Positions 5,730 to 11,820 of a stretch of 11,820 nucleotides of DNA are shown here, piece after piece; position 1 is the first letter of the stretch; each line of letters starts with the position of its first letter. Location: the NCBI GenBank assembly GCA_027485075.1, contig JAIXRT010000238.1, forward strand, positions 1-11,820. The letters run 5' to 3'. The notes beneath the pieces are model-generated. The model was given only the letters and a program-made list of their open reading frames with translations. It was not told where the DNA came from and did not search any database. The translations under genes were made by a program, and so were the position numbers. The DNA comes from Cytophagaceae bacterium. Lineage in GTDB: Bacteria > Bacteroidota > Bacteroidia > Cytophagales > Spirosomataceae.

Positions 5730-7191
5730 AGACATAAATGAAACGAGATCCGTCCACATCGACGCCTTCTAATTTCGTTCTACCTTTACGTGCTTCTAAT
5801 AATTCAGCCGCCTCTTTTGGATTGGTAACCGCTTTATCATTGATCTTGGTGATGATAGAACCCTTCGATAAACCGTACATTTCTAGTCGGCCATCTGGCA
5901 ACACCTCTACCACCTTCACACCTGCACTTACATTGAATTTCTCTTTGTCGGCATTCGTAATCGGGCCAAATTTCGCTCCTAGGAACTCTGATTTATAGGA
6001 TTCGCCTGTTTCTCCTTTAATGATGGATGTATTTCCATCTTTATTCTTAAGAGTAACGGTGAACTCTTTGGTTTGACCATCGCGGTTAACGGTAACGCGC
6101 ACTGGCTCGCCTGGACGCTTGCTGCCCACAATCTCCATTAATTTCGATGTTGATTTTGTTTCTATGCCATCTACTTTTGTGATGACGTCATTGATTTTAA
6201 TGCCGGCATCTTTGGCAGCTGAGTTTTCAGAGAAACCACCTACATAAATTCCTGTGGTTGATTTTAAGTCTTTTTCTTCAACAAGTTTGGCATTCACTTC
6301 TGAGATGTTTACACCAAGGAATCCGCGTTGAACATTACCATATTTGATTAAATCTCCTGAAACCTTTTTGACGATGCTTACTGGAACTGCGAATGAATAA
6401 CCAGCGAATTGACCTGTGCGTGAATAAATGGCTGTATTTATGCCAATTAGTTCTCCTTTTAAATTAACCAATGCACCTCCTGAATTTCCTGGATTAACGG
6501 CGGCATCTGTTTGAATAAATGATTCTAAAGGATTAGCAGCACCATCACGGTCGATGATGTTTTGGCGTCCTTTAGCAGAAATAATTCCGGCGGTAACAGT
6601 AGACTCTAAATTGAAAGGATTTCCTACTGCAAGTACCCATTCGCCCACTTTCAAATTGTCAGAATCGCCAAAATTCAAGAATGGCAAACCTGTTGCTTTG
6701 ATTTGAATCACGGCTAAATCAGAAGAAGGGTCTGTCGAAATGACCTTTGCTTTAAATTCCCGCTTATCATTTAACATAACTGAAATTTCGGATGCTTCGG
6801 CCACTACGTGATTATTGGTCACAATATATCCATCTGAACTGATGATTACACCTGAACCAGAAGCTTCTTGTTGCTGCGGGCCTTGTCTACGACCTCCTCC
6901 GCCAAATGGATCACCGAATAATTCATCAAATGGGCTGGAAAATTGGCGTGAACGTTGTTCCATTTTAGTTTTAATATGCACAACGGCAGGCGTGGTTTTT
7001 TCAGCGGCATACGTGAATTCACCTGGATTGCCAGGTGTATTGATGTTGGAAACGTTGCTTGTGAAGGCGGATGGTGCATCGCTGATCGAAGCGGGAGTGC
7101 CTAAATTGAATAATTGATAAGCCCCTAGTGTGGCGCCACTAGATAATAAGGCTATGACTACGTAGGATTTTAACTGATTTTTCATTTCCAT
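5725..7191 (-). CDS. degP: Periplasmic serine protease HtrA/DegP family (Do-like)
   Basis: This 488-residue protein is an envelope quality-control protease/chaperone. An N-terminal hydrophobic segment (about 9-28) after KNQLK is a signal peptide or membrane anchor. The trypsin-like domain (about 60-280) carries the triad H128 (VTNNHVV), D158 (SSDLAV) and S237 (NPGNSGGA). A Gly/Gln-rich loop (about 93-110) precedes the first core strand, in the position of the LA loop. PDZ1 spans about 287-385 (RGFLGVNI, then [13 protein letters not shown]), and a weaker PDZ2 spans about 400-488, with [15 protein letters not shown] recognisable. The family is usually 450-500 residues. A second Met (complement of 7183-7185, giving MKNQLK) is an equally possible start. 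It is monocistronic, and its stop lies in the heptamer array, so the final residues deserve comparison with homologues. Confidence 0.94.
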   Translation of the reverse strand: MEMKNQLKSYVVIALLSSGATLGAYQLFNLGTPASISDAPSAFTSNVSNINTPGNPGEFTYAAEKTTPAVVHIKTKMEQRSRQFSSPFDELFGDPFGGGGRRQGPQQQEASGSGVIISSDGYIVTNNHVVAEASEISVMLNDKREFKAKVISTDPSSDLAVIQIKATGLPFLNFGDSDNLKVGEWVLAVGNPFNLESTVTAGIISAKGRQNIIDRDGAANPLESFIQTDAAVNPGNSGGALVNLKGELIGINTAIYSRTGQFAGYSFAVPVSIVKKVSGDLIKYGNVQRGFLGVNISEVNAKLVEEKDLKSTTGIYVGGFSENSAAKDAGIKINDVITKVDGIETKSTSKLMEIVGSKRPGEPVRVTVNRDGQTKEFTVTLKNKDGNTSIIKGETGESYKSEFLGAKFGPITNADKEKFNVSAGVKVVEVLPDGRLEMYGLSKGSIITKINDKAVTNPKEAAELLEARKGRTKLEGVDVDGSRFIYVL

Positions 7192-7224
7192 TTTTTGCTT
7201 GTTTAATGATTCACGAATTTAACG

Positions 7225-7256
7225 CAAAAATAAATTGCATATTGAGTTGTTAACAA
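7225..7256 (-). promoter_or_regulatory. Promoter of htrA (TTG-N21-TATTTTTG)
   Basis: On the minus strand a perfect -7 box TATTTTTG (complement of 7225-7232) lies 21 nt downstream of TTG (complement of 7254-7256). The leader to the htrA start would be roughly 30 nt. The -33 TTG is half of the 10-nt palindrome TTGTTAACAA (7247-7256). No sigma-E-like element was recognised. Confidence 0.55.
7247..7256. promoter_or_regulatory. Perfect 10-nt palindrome between htrA and lysS
   Basis: TTGTTAACAA is a perfect palindrome in the divergent htrA/lysS promoter region and overlaps the presumed htrA -33 element. It could be an operator, but ten bases of AT-rich palindrome may occur by chance. Confidence 0.2.
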
Positions 7257-7300
7257 GTTTTAAGAATTTTGTTAAAATTTTATTTGCCAAGGGAATTGGC

Positions 7301-7308
7301 TATTTTTG
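7301..7308 (+). promoter_or_regulatory. -7 promoter box of lysS
   Basis: TATTTTTG is a perfect TAnnTTTG box 29 nt before ATG 7338. The nearest upstream TTTG (7283-7286) is 14 nt away, shorter than the usual spacing, so the -33 element is uncertain. A box here argues against translation from the upstream in-frame TTG at 7269. Confidence 0.5.
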
Positions 7309-7337
7309 TGGCTTCATTTTACCCAACGGACATTCGA

Positions 7338-9050
7338 ATGATTTTAAGTGAGCAAGAACAATTAAGACGACAAAAGCGAAATGAGTTGATGGCATTAGGT
7401 GTTGATCCGTATCCAGCGGCAGAATACCCTGTTAATGTACATTCAGCTGAAATTTTGGCGCAGTATAAACCGGAAGCGAATAATTATCAAGAAGTTGTTT
7501 TGGCGGGCCGTTTAATGGGTTTTCGCATCATGGGGAATGCTTCTTTTGCTGAGTTACAAGATGCAGCAGGACGCATTCAATTGTATTTCCGTCGGGATGA
7601 TTTGTGCCCAGGTGAAGACAAAACCCTATATAATACTGTATTTAAAAAATTATTAGATATCGGAGATATTGTCGGAGTCAAAGGATATGCCTTTACTACG
7701 CAAGTGGGGGAGATTTCAGTTCACGTTCGTGAGTTCACGATTTTATCGAAAGCTTTACGTCCTTTACCCGTTGTCAAAGAGGCTGATGGCCAAACCTACG
7801 ATGCCTTTTCTGACCCAGAAATGCGTTATCGTCAGCGTTATGTGGACCTAATTGTAAATCCTCAGGTTAAAGATATTTTTATCAAACGTGCTAAAATCGT
7901 ATCCACGATGCGTCAAATGTTCGATTCGCGTGGCTGGTTAGAAGTAGAGACTCCTGTTTTGCAGGCTGTTCATGGGGGTGCTGCTGCGCGTCCATTCAAT
8001 ACCCATCACAATACATTAGACATGCCACTTTATTTGCGTATTGCAAATGAATTGTACTTGAAGCGATTGATCGTTGGTGGTTTTGATGGGGTATACGAGT
8101 TTGGTAAGATGTTTCGTAATGAAGGGATGGACCGGACGCATAATCCGGAATTTACCTCTTTGGAATTCTATGTGGCCTACAAAGACTACCATTGGATGAT
8201 GGATTTAACGGAAACAATATTTCAAACCGTTGCGCAAACATTACATGGTCAAACCAAGATTCAGGTAGGTGAAAATCTAATTGAATTTGCAGGACCATAT
8301 CCGCGTTTAACGATATCGGGTGCAATTTTGCAGTATGGAGGAGTGGATGTAGATGCGATGTCTGAGTTTGAGTTGCGTGCACATTGCCTAGGATTAGGCA
8401 TGGAAGTAGACGAACAAATGGGGAAAGGCAAGTTGATCGATGAGTTGTTTGGTGAAAAGGTAGAAGCAAATTTAATTCAGCCTACCTTCATCACTGACTA
8501 TCCAGTAGAAATGTCGCCGCTGACCAAAAAGCATCGTTCGAAGCCAGGCTTGGTTGAGCGATTTGAATTGTTTGTCAATGGAAAGGAGATTGCCAATGCT
8601 TATTCAGAATTAAATGATCCAATAGATCAGAAAGAGCGATTTGAAGATCAATTGCGTTTGGCTGAAAAGGGAGATGATGAGGCAATGGCTATGGATTTTG
8701 ATTTTCTACGCTCGTTGGAGTATGCCATGCCGCCAACTTCCGGTATTGGTATCGGGATTGACCGTTTGACTATGTTGATGACCAACCAATCCTCTATTCA
8801 AGAAGTATTGTTTTTCCCTCAAATGAGGCCAGAAGTGATTAAAGAAGTTTCTTCTGATAGTGAGTTTGCAGAAGCAGGTGTGCCTGAAGTCTGGATTCCA
8901 GCGTTGCAAAAAATGGGAATACTGACATTAGATGCTTTAAAAGAGGCAAATCCGAATAAAGTATTCAATGATTTGGGAGGTATGCGGAAGAAATTGAAGA
9001 TCGATGCCGCAATGCCTACAAAAGATGAGGTGATTGCCTGGATTGGATAA
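7338..9050 (+). CDS. lysS: Lysine--tRNA ligase, class II, with C-terminal extension
   Basis: From ATG 7338 this is a 570-residue class II lysyl-tRNA synthetase. The N-terminal OB-fold that reads the anticodon spans about 55-140 ([23 protein letters not shown]). The catalytic core follows with [11 protein letters not shown], motif 1 around [11 protein letters not shown], motif 2 [19 protein letters not shown] (259-277) and motif 3 [13 protein letters not shown] (469-481). The core ends at FFPQMRPE (about 498); the remaining 70 residues ([20 protein letters not shown], then GGMRKKLKI) form an extension absent from the roughly 505-residue E. coli enzyme and reminiscent of helix-hairpin-helix domains. 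Such extended LysRS proteins are familiar from Bacteroidota. The frame is open upstream to a TTG (7269), but the added residues match no LysRS start and cover the promoter box, so ATG 7338 is chosen. Confidence 0.95.
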   Translation: MILSEQEQLRRQKRNELMALGVDPYPAAEYPVNVHSAEILAQYKPEANNYQEVVLAGRLMGFRIMGNASFAELQDAAGRIQLYFRRDDLCPGEDKTLYNTVFKKLLDIGDIVGVKGYAFTTQVGEISVHVREFTILSKALRPLPVVKEADGQTYDAFSDPEMRYRQRYVDLIVNPQVKDIFIKRAKIVSTMRQMFDSRGWLEVETPVLQAVHGGAAARPFNTHHNTLDMPLYLRIANELYLKRLIVGGFDGVYEFGKMFRNEGMDRTHNPEFTSLEFYVAYKDYHWMMDLTETIFQTVAQTLHGQTKIQVGENLIEFAGPYPRLTISGAILQYGGVDVDAMSEFELRAHCLGLGMEVDEQMGKGKLIDELFGEKVEANLIQPTFITDYPVEMSPLTKKHRSKPGLVERFELFVNGKEIANAYSELNDPIDQKERFEDQLRLAEKGDDEAMAMDFDFLRSLEYAMPPTSGIGIGIDRLTMLMTNQSSIQEVLFFPQMRPEVIKEVSSDSEFAEAGVPEVWIPALQKMGILTLDALKEANPNKVFNDLGGMRKKLKIDAAMPTKDEVIAWIG

Positions 9051-9059
9051 GTTACAAAT

Positions 9060-9091
9060 AAAAAAGCCTTCGAAAGAAGGCTTTTTTATTT
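9060..9091. terminator. Bidirectional intrinsic terminator between lysS and the cold-shock gene
   Basis: A 12-bp perfect stem (9060-9071 with 9076-9087, core AGCCTTC/GAAGGCT) closes on a GAAA tetraloop, with A and T runs on its two sides. It starts 10 nt after the lysS stop and also lies 85 nt past the stop of the minus-strand cold-shock gene, so it can serve both. The rest of 9051-9171 shows nothing else I can name. Confidence 0.9.
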
Positions 9092-9171
9092 CTCTTTAAC
9101 TAGAGATCAATGGGGCAATAAATATATATTGTAATCTACTGATTTGCTCTAATCAAAAATCCGAAAGAAAA

Positions 9172-9366
9172 TTAGATTTTCTTTACGTTGATAGCGTTTG
9201 CTCCACGCTTTCCGTCAGTAACTTCGTAAGATACTGAATCATTTTCGCGGATAGTAACACCTGAAAGGCCAGTTACGTGTACGAAAATGTCTTCACCTGT
9301 TTGATCGTCAACGACAAAACCAAATCCCTTAGTTTCGTTGAAAAATTTTACTTTACCAGTTTGCAT
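9172..9366 (-). CDS. Cold-shock domain protein (CspA family)
   Basis: This 64-residue single-domain protein is nucleic-acid-binding, with an OB-fold that binds single-stranded RNA/DNA and acts as an RNA chaperone. RNP1 is KGFGFV (13-18) and RNP2 is DIFVHV (26-31). The start MQTGKVKFFNETKGFGF and the end GANAINVKKI are typical of Bacteroidota Csp proteins, slightly shorter than the 70-residue E. coli CspA. The ATG is preceded by a run of T with no Shine-Dalgarno. The promoter seems to lie about 150 nt upstream, leaving a long leader as in known cold-regulated csp genes. Whether it is cold-induced or constitutive cannot be read from the sequence. Confidence 0.93.
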   Translation of the reverse strand: MQTGKVKFFNETKGFGFVVDDQTGEDIFVHVTGLSGVTIRENDSVSYEVTDGKRGANAINVKKI

Positions 9367-9507
9367 AAAAAAAATGTTAAAAATTAATACTTAAATAAAC
9401 CTTTCTGCGATCAAGTCAAACTTTGCAAACTTTAGAATCAAAAACTAGTGATAGAGGAAGATACTAGAGAGGGAAGGTCTGAGCTATGGCTGAATTAAAT
9501 CTTTTAA
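9367..9507 (-). promoter_or_regulatory. Long 5' leader of the cold-shock gene (candidate RNA thermosensor)
   Basis: If transcription starts just downstream of the -7 box at 9513-9520, the mRNA has about 140 nt before the ATG. The middle of this stretch (about 9425-9490) is less AT-rich than its surroundings, with purine/pyrimidine-biased segments and repeated AAGTTTG words, while the 40 nt next to the start codon are almost pure A/T. Long structured leaders control csp translation in E. coli. I cannot fold it here, so a thermosensor role is inference. Confidence 0.4.
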
Positions 9508-9512
9508 GTGCT

Positions 9513-9542
9513 CAAATGTATAAAAAATTAAATTGTATGCAA
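9513..9542 (-). promoter_or_regulatory. Promoter of the cold-shock gene (TTG-N19-TACATTTG)
   Basis: On the minus strand TTG (complement of 9540-9542) is followed after exactly 19 nt by TACATTTG (complement of 9513-9520), a perfect TAnnTTTG box. No other TAnnTTTG match on the minus strand was seen nearer the gene. Upstream to about 9655 the DNA is extremely AT-rich with no coding frame. Confidence 0.65.
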
Positions 9543-9655
9543 GCTATTTAAAATAAATTATCAGTTTATGAAAAATAAATTAGTATTTTATTTATAATTT
9601 ATATAATAATTTCAATTATTGTAATTTTCATTCTTCAAATACCTTTTTTTTCAAG
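9543..9655. other. Very AT-rich spacer between divergent cold-shock and PspC genes
   Basis: Together with the leader and promoters this forms the 318-nt gap 9367-9684. This part is almost entirely A/T with no ORF, no clear hairpin and no repeat. It could act as an UP-like or nucleoid-protein binding region, but nothing specific is visible. Confidence 0.5.
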
Positions 9656-9663
9656 TATTTTTG
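9656..9663 (+). promoter_or_regulatory. -7 promoter box of the PspC-domain gene
   Basis: TATTTTTG, a perfect TAnnTTTG box, ends 21 nt before ATG 9685, giving a very short leader. No good -33 TTG is seen at 17-23 nt upstream. The TTG that could extend the reading frame (9661) is the end of this box. Confidence 0.5.
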
Positions 9664-9684
9664 AGCACTAATTTTTTTCACTTT

Positions 9685-9906
9685 ATGAACAGATTAAAAT
9701 ACTTCGTTGAAAATCAAGCCTTTGGCGTCTGTACACATATCGGTGAAAAGTTTAAAATCTCTACAAGTAGTATCCGATTGTATTTCATTTACACGTCTTT
9801 TCTGACGTTAGGTTCGCCAATCATTATTTATTTAATCCTTGCCTTTTGGATGAATATTCGTCGCTATTTACGCCAGCGAAACAATCCATCTGTCTGGGAT
9901 ATCTAA
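9685..9906 (+). CDS. PspC-domain small membrane protein
   Basis: This 73-residue protein fits a single PspC domain: an N-terminal soluble part with FGVCTHIGEKFKISTSSIRLYFI (about 13-35), then one strongly hydrophobic stretch (about 31-57, with a central LGSPIIIYLILAFWM) and a basic tail (RRYLRQR). In enterobacteria PspC senses envelope stress and activates the phage-shock response. In Bacteroidota, stand-alone short PspC proteins are common and mostly uncharacterised, so the role is by family only. ATG 9685 is preferred over the TTG at 9661, which belongs to the promoter box. Its TAA overlaps the convergent glycosyltransferase stop by 2 bases within a shared 4-nt window (9903-9906). No pspA or pspB is nearby. 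Confidence 0.85.
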   Translation: MNRLKYFVENQAFGVCTHIGEKFKISTSSIRLYFIYTSFLTLGSPIIIYLILAFWMNIRRYLRQRNNPSVWDI

Positions 9907-10907
9907 AACTTTAAGGATTGGAATGATCTGATTCCTTGAATGAAATAGCCCCAAACAATCGATTTTGGATAGCTTTTTACCCAGTTTTTTTGTTGGCTCA
10001 CGGCTAAATTCGCCTTGCCTTTTTGGCTAAACACATATCCATAAAAATCACGGTGGGCTTTTAAGATGGCCAACAACTGATTAAATTCCCCTTTCAAGGT
10101 AAATTGAATTCCCGCTATTCCATCTAATACCATGCGACTAAAAATGGTACGCCATTTTGATTTAGGATCCCAATTTTTATACAGTAAAATCAAGTTATTT
10201 CTATAGTTCAAATAGGTTTTGCGTGGATTTCCTTGAGGAAGTGTTCCTCCGCCCACGTGCAAGACCACACTTGTTGAAACTGCTGCAACTTGATAGCCGG
10301 CTCGTTGCAGGCGCCAACAAAAATCTATTTCTTCCATGTGGGCAAAAAAGTCGGCATCTAATCCCCCTACTTCCCAATATGCTTTAGCCCGTACGACTAA
10401 ACAAGCGCCAGTGGCCCAATTAACTAGACTAGTTGGGTATTGTCCTATGTTGTCTTCGACAGTATCAAAAAGTCTACCGCGGCAAAATGGATAACCAAAT
10501 GAATCCCAATATCCACCAGCTGCACCCGCATATTCGAATTTAGATGGATTGTCAAACGACAATATATATGGTTGAGCTGCTGCCACGCTTGGATTGCTCT
10601 CCATGTAAGACATGATTCCATCAAGCCAGTTTGGTTTGGGTTCGATGTCGGAGTTCATTAGTACATAAAAATCTGCATTCACTTGTGCCAAGGCTGTATT
10701 GTATCCGCCTGCATACCCTTCATTGATTGAAGAGCGAATCAATCTAACCTGCGGAAAATTCTCTTCCATCCAGGCTACCGAGTTATCCGTCGATCCATTA
10801 TCAGCTACAATGACCTCTGCTCGTGTACTGGTTTCTAGTACTTTGGGGAGGAATTTCGCCAAGAAATGTTGGCCATTAAAGTTTAGGATAACCACTGCGA
10901 TCGACAT
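9903..10907 (-). CDS. Glycosyltransferase family 2 protein
   Basis: This is a 334-residue GT-A fold glycosyltransferase. The N-terminus SIAVVILNFNG (2-12) and VIVADNGSTDNS (32-43) bind the nucleotide. NSDIEP (85-90) is the DxD-like metal site, and GACLVVRAKAYWEVGGLD (167-184) followed by FFAHMEEIDFCWRL (187-200) is the acceptor/catalytic region with the usual ED pair. YLNYRNNLILLYKNW, further on, is typical of the rhamnosyltransferase-like GT2 branch (WbbL type). It probably adds a sugar to a surface polysaccharide or lipid at the cytoplasmic membrane face; donor and acceptor are unknown. It is not in a polysaccharide cluster here. A perfect -7 box lies only 4 nt before the ATG, so the mRNA may be leaderless. 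Confidence 0.9.
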   Translation of the reverse strand: MSIAVVILNFNGQHFLAKFLPKVLETSTRAEVIVADNGSTDNSVAWMEENFPQVRLIRSSINEGYAGGYNTALAQVNADFYVLMNSDIEPKPNWLDGIMSYMESNPSVAAAQPYILSFDNPSKFEYAGAAGGYWDSFGYPFCRGRLFDTVEDNIGQYPTSLVNWATGACLVVRAKAYWEVGGLDADFFAHMEEIDFCWRLQRAGYQVAAVSTSVVLHVGGGTLPQGNPRKTYLNYRNNLILLYKNWDPKSKWRTIFSRMVLDGIAGIQFTLKGEFNQLLAILKAHRDFYGYVFSQKGKANLAVSQQKNWVKSYPKSIVWGYFIQGIRSFQSLKF

Positions 10908-10911
10908 ATTG

Positions 10912-10919
10912 CAAAGGTA
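10912..10919 (-). promoter_or_regulatory. Possible -7 box of the glycosyltransferase gene (leaderless)
   Basis: The minus strand reads TACCTTTG, a perfect TAnnTTTG match, ending 4 nt before the ATG at 10907. A start point at the usual distance would fall on or next to the ATG, giving a leaderless mRNA. No TTG at the -33 position was found, so support is partial. Confidence 0.35.
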
Positions 10920-10957
10920 AGTGTTTTCGTTTAATTAGAATTTCTTTGATAAAGATG

Positions 10958-10980
10958 TATTTTTGTTGCTTAGTCAACAA
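10958..10980 (+). promoter_or_regulatory. -7 box and overlapping inverted repeat before the permease gene
   Basis: TATTTTTG (10958-10965) is a perfect TAnnTTTG box 24 nt before ATG 10990. No -33 TTG is seen at 17-23 nt upstream. Overlapping its end, TTGTTG (10963-10968) and CAACAA (10975-10980) form a 6-bp inverted repeat with a 6-nt loop. It could be an operator covering the transcription start or a small mRNA hairpin. Confidence 0.4.
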
Positions 10981-10989
10981 TTGAAATTT

Positions 10990-11820
10990 ATGTGGGAATC
11001 CTTTTTTAGAAAAAAGTCAATCGATAAAATCATTTCGGATCAATTGGAAATGGAGAATTTGGCAGGAGATCATTTGGTCCGCAATTTGGGCGTACGCGAT
11101 TTGACATTCATGGGAGTTGCCGCAATTATTGGTGCGAGTATCTTTTCTGCGATTGGTCAGGCATCTGCAAATGGTGGTCCAGCTGTCTCCATGTTGTTTG
11201 TCTTTACTGCATTGGCATGTATGTTTACGGCCTTTTGTTACGCACGTTTTGCTGCTACTGTTCCTATCTCGGGTAGTGCTTATACGTATGCATATACGAG
11301 TTTAGGTGAAATTGTGGCTTGGATATTGGGTTGGAATTTATTGTTGGAATATGCCATTTCTAACGTTGCAGTGGCTATTTCTTGGTCAAAATACTTTGTA
11401 GACTTAGTCGAAGGCCTTGGTTTTCATGTGCCAGAATATTTAACCATGGATTATTTGTCTGCAAAACGTGCCTTTTCTGCAGCTGAGGTGGGTATGCAAT
11501 CTGGCCAATCTCTTGAATCGATGTCTGTCAATATCAGGGAAGGCTATGCTGCATTCGCTTCAGCGCCCACCATTTTTGGATGGCACTTTGTCGCAAACAT
11601 CCCAGCTTTAGTTATCACAGTTGCCATTACCTATTTAGTTTACATAGGAATTAAAGAATCGAAAAATACGAACAATGTATTGGTAGTATTGAAGTTGGCA
11701 GTTATTGCAATTGTTGTTGGCGTAGGTGCTTTTTATGTTCAAGTTGAAAATTGGACACCTTTCGCTCCGAACGGAATTTCAGGCGTGTTGAAGAGTGTGG
11801 CTGCCGTCTGTTTTGCTTAC
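10990..11820 (+). CDS. APC-superfamily amino acid permease (CAT/YfnA-like), 3' truncated by the window
   Basis: An open frame of 277 codons runs from ATG 10990 to the window edge without a stop. After a hydrophilic N-terminus (MWESFFRKKSIDKIISDQLE, then NLAGDHLVRNLGVRDL) comes the first membrane helix with the APC substrate-binding break AAIIGASIF (44-52). SGSAYTYAYTSLGEIVAWILGWNLLLEYA (94-122) and GIKESKNTNNVLVVLKLAVIAIV (220-242) are strong CAT/YfnA-type signatures, as is ENWTPFAPNG (253-262). The protein would take up amino acids by secondary transport; the substrate is unknown. A hydrophilic stretch of about 50 residues (about 143-195) between membrane segments is longer than in typical bacterial members. 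The gene is divergent from the glycosyltransferase. Confidence 0.9.
   Translation, partial: MWESFFRKKSIDKIISDQLEMENLAGDHLVRNLGVRDLTFMGVAAIIGASIFSAIGQASANGGPAVSMLFVFTALACMFTAFCYARFAATVPISGSAYTYAYTSLGEIVAWILGWNLLLEYAISNVAVAISWSKYFVDLVEGLGFHVPEYLTMDYLSAKRAFSAAEVGMQSGQSLESMSVNIREGYAAFASAPTIFGWHFVANIPALVITVAITYLVYIGIKESKNTNNVLVVLKLAVIAIVVGVGAFYVQVENWTPFAPNGISGVLKSVAAVCFAY

Noticed and set aside
6815..7117. Plus-strand open frame opposite the htrA N-terminal region
   Set aside because: It is Pro/Cys/Ser-rich antisense of the Gly/Gln-rich HtrA segment, with no family resemblance.
9440..9480. Heptamer-like words (ACTAG repeated) in the cold-shock leader
   Set aside because: The spacing does not keep a 7-nt period, so it was not counted as a third array.
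11117..11305. Open frame on the plus strand near the right edge
   Set aside because: It is out of frame with, and fully inside, the permease gene that runs from 10990 to the edge. Its composition is Leu/Val/Arg shadow-like.

Overview
The window looks like a stretch of Bacteroidota chromosome, most likely Cytophagales-like (the order is inference). Reasons: moderate-to-low GC; almost no Shine-Dalgarno motifs before start codons; perfect TAnnTTTG boxes, the Bacteroidota -7 element, upstream of most transcription units; a GluRS with the insert I associate with Bacteroidota; and a LysRS with a long C-terminal extension. Nearly all genes are housekeeping. I see no rRNA, tRNA, CRISPR array, transposase or phage gene.

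Layout. At the left edge a heptamer-based repeat (1-87) runs into the 3' end of a minus-strand DMT/EamA transporter (75-971). Divergent from it is a tight plus-strand cluster: ridA (1041-1415), gltX (1419-2927), a 64-residue unknown protein (2924-3118) and gatC (3099-3386), with gaps of 3 nt or less, or overlaps. Minus-strand aroB (3387-4415) meets gatC stop codon to stop codon. Divergent from aroB is pdhB (4559-5542), which has the best plus-strand promoter of the window. pdhB converges on minus-strand htrA/degP (5725-7191) across a strong hairpin terminator flanked by two inverted arrays of 7-nt repeats. lysS (7338-9050) diverges from htrA and converges, across a second bidirectional terminator, on a minus-strand cold-shock protein gene with a promoter far upstream (9172-9366, promoter near 9513-9542). 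A short PspC-domain protein (9685-9906) converges with a 3-nt overlap on a family 2 glycosyltransferase (9903-10907, minus). The window ends inside an APC-family amino acid permease (10990 to the edge).

How the genes fit together. Three genes serve aminoacyl-tRNA supply (gltX, gatC, lysS). GltX and GatC share a cluster, so Glu-tRNA made by GltX and its possible transamidation may be co-expressed, but gatA and gatB are not here. RidA, AroB, PdhB and the permease are central or amino-acid metabolism. HtrA, PspC and the cold-shock protein relate to envelope or temperature stress. No single pathway unites the window.

The most unusual signal is the pair of 7-nt repeat families. In three separate cases an array starts exactly at the stop codon of the neighbouring gene and supplies that stop, and the 7-nt period places stops in all three frames. 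I found no evidence for a new multi-gene system.
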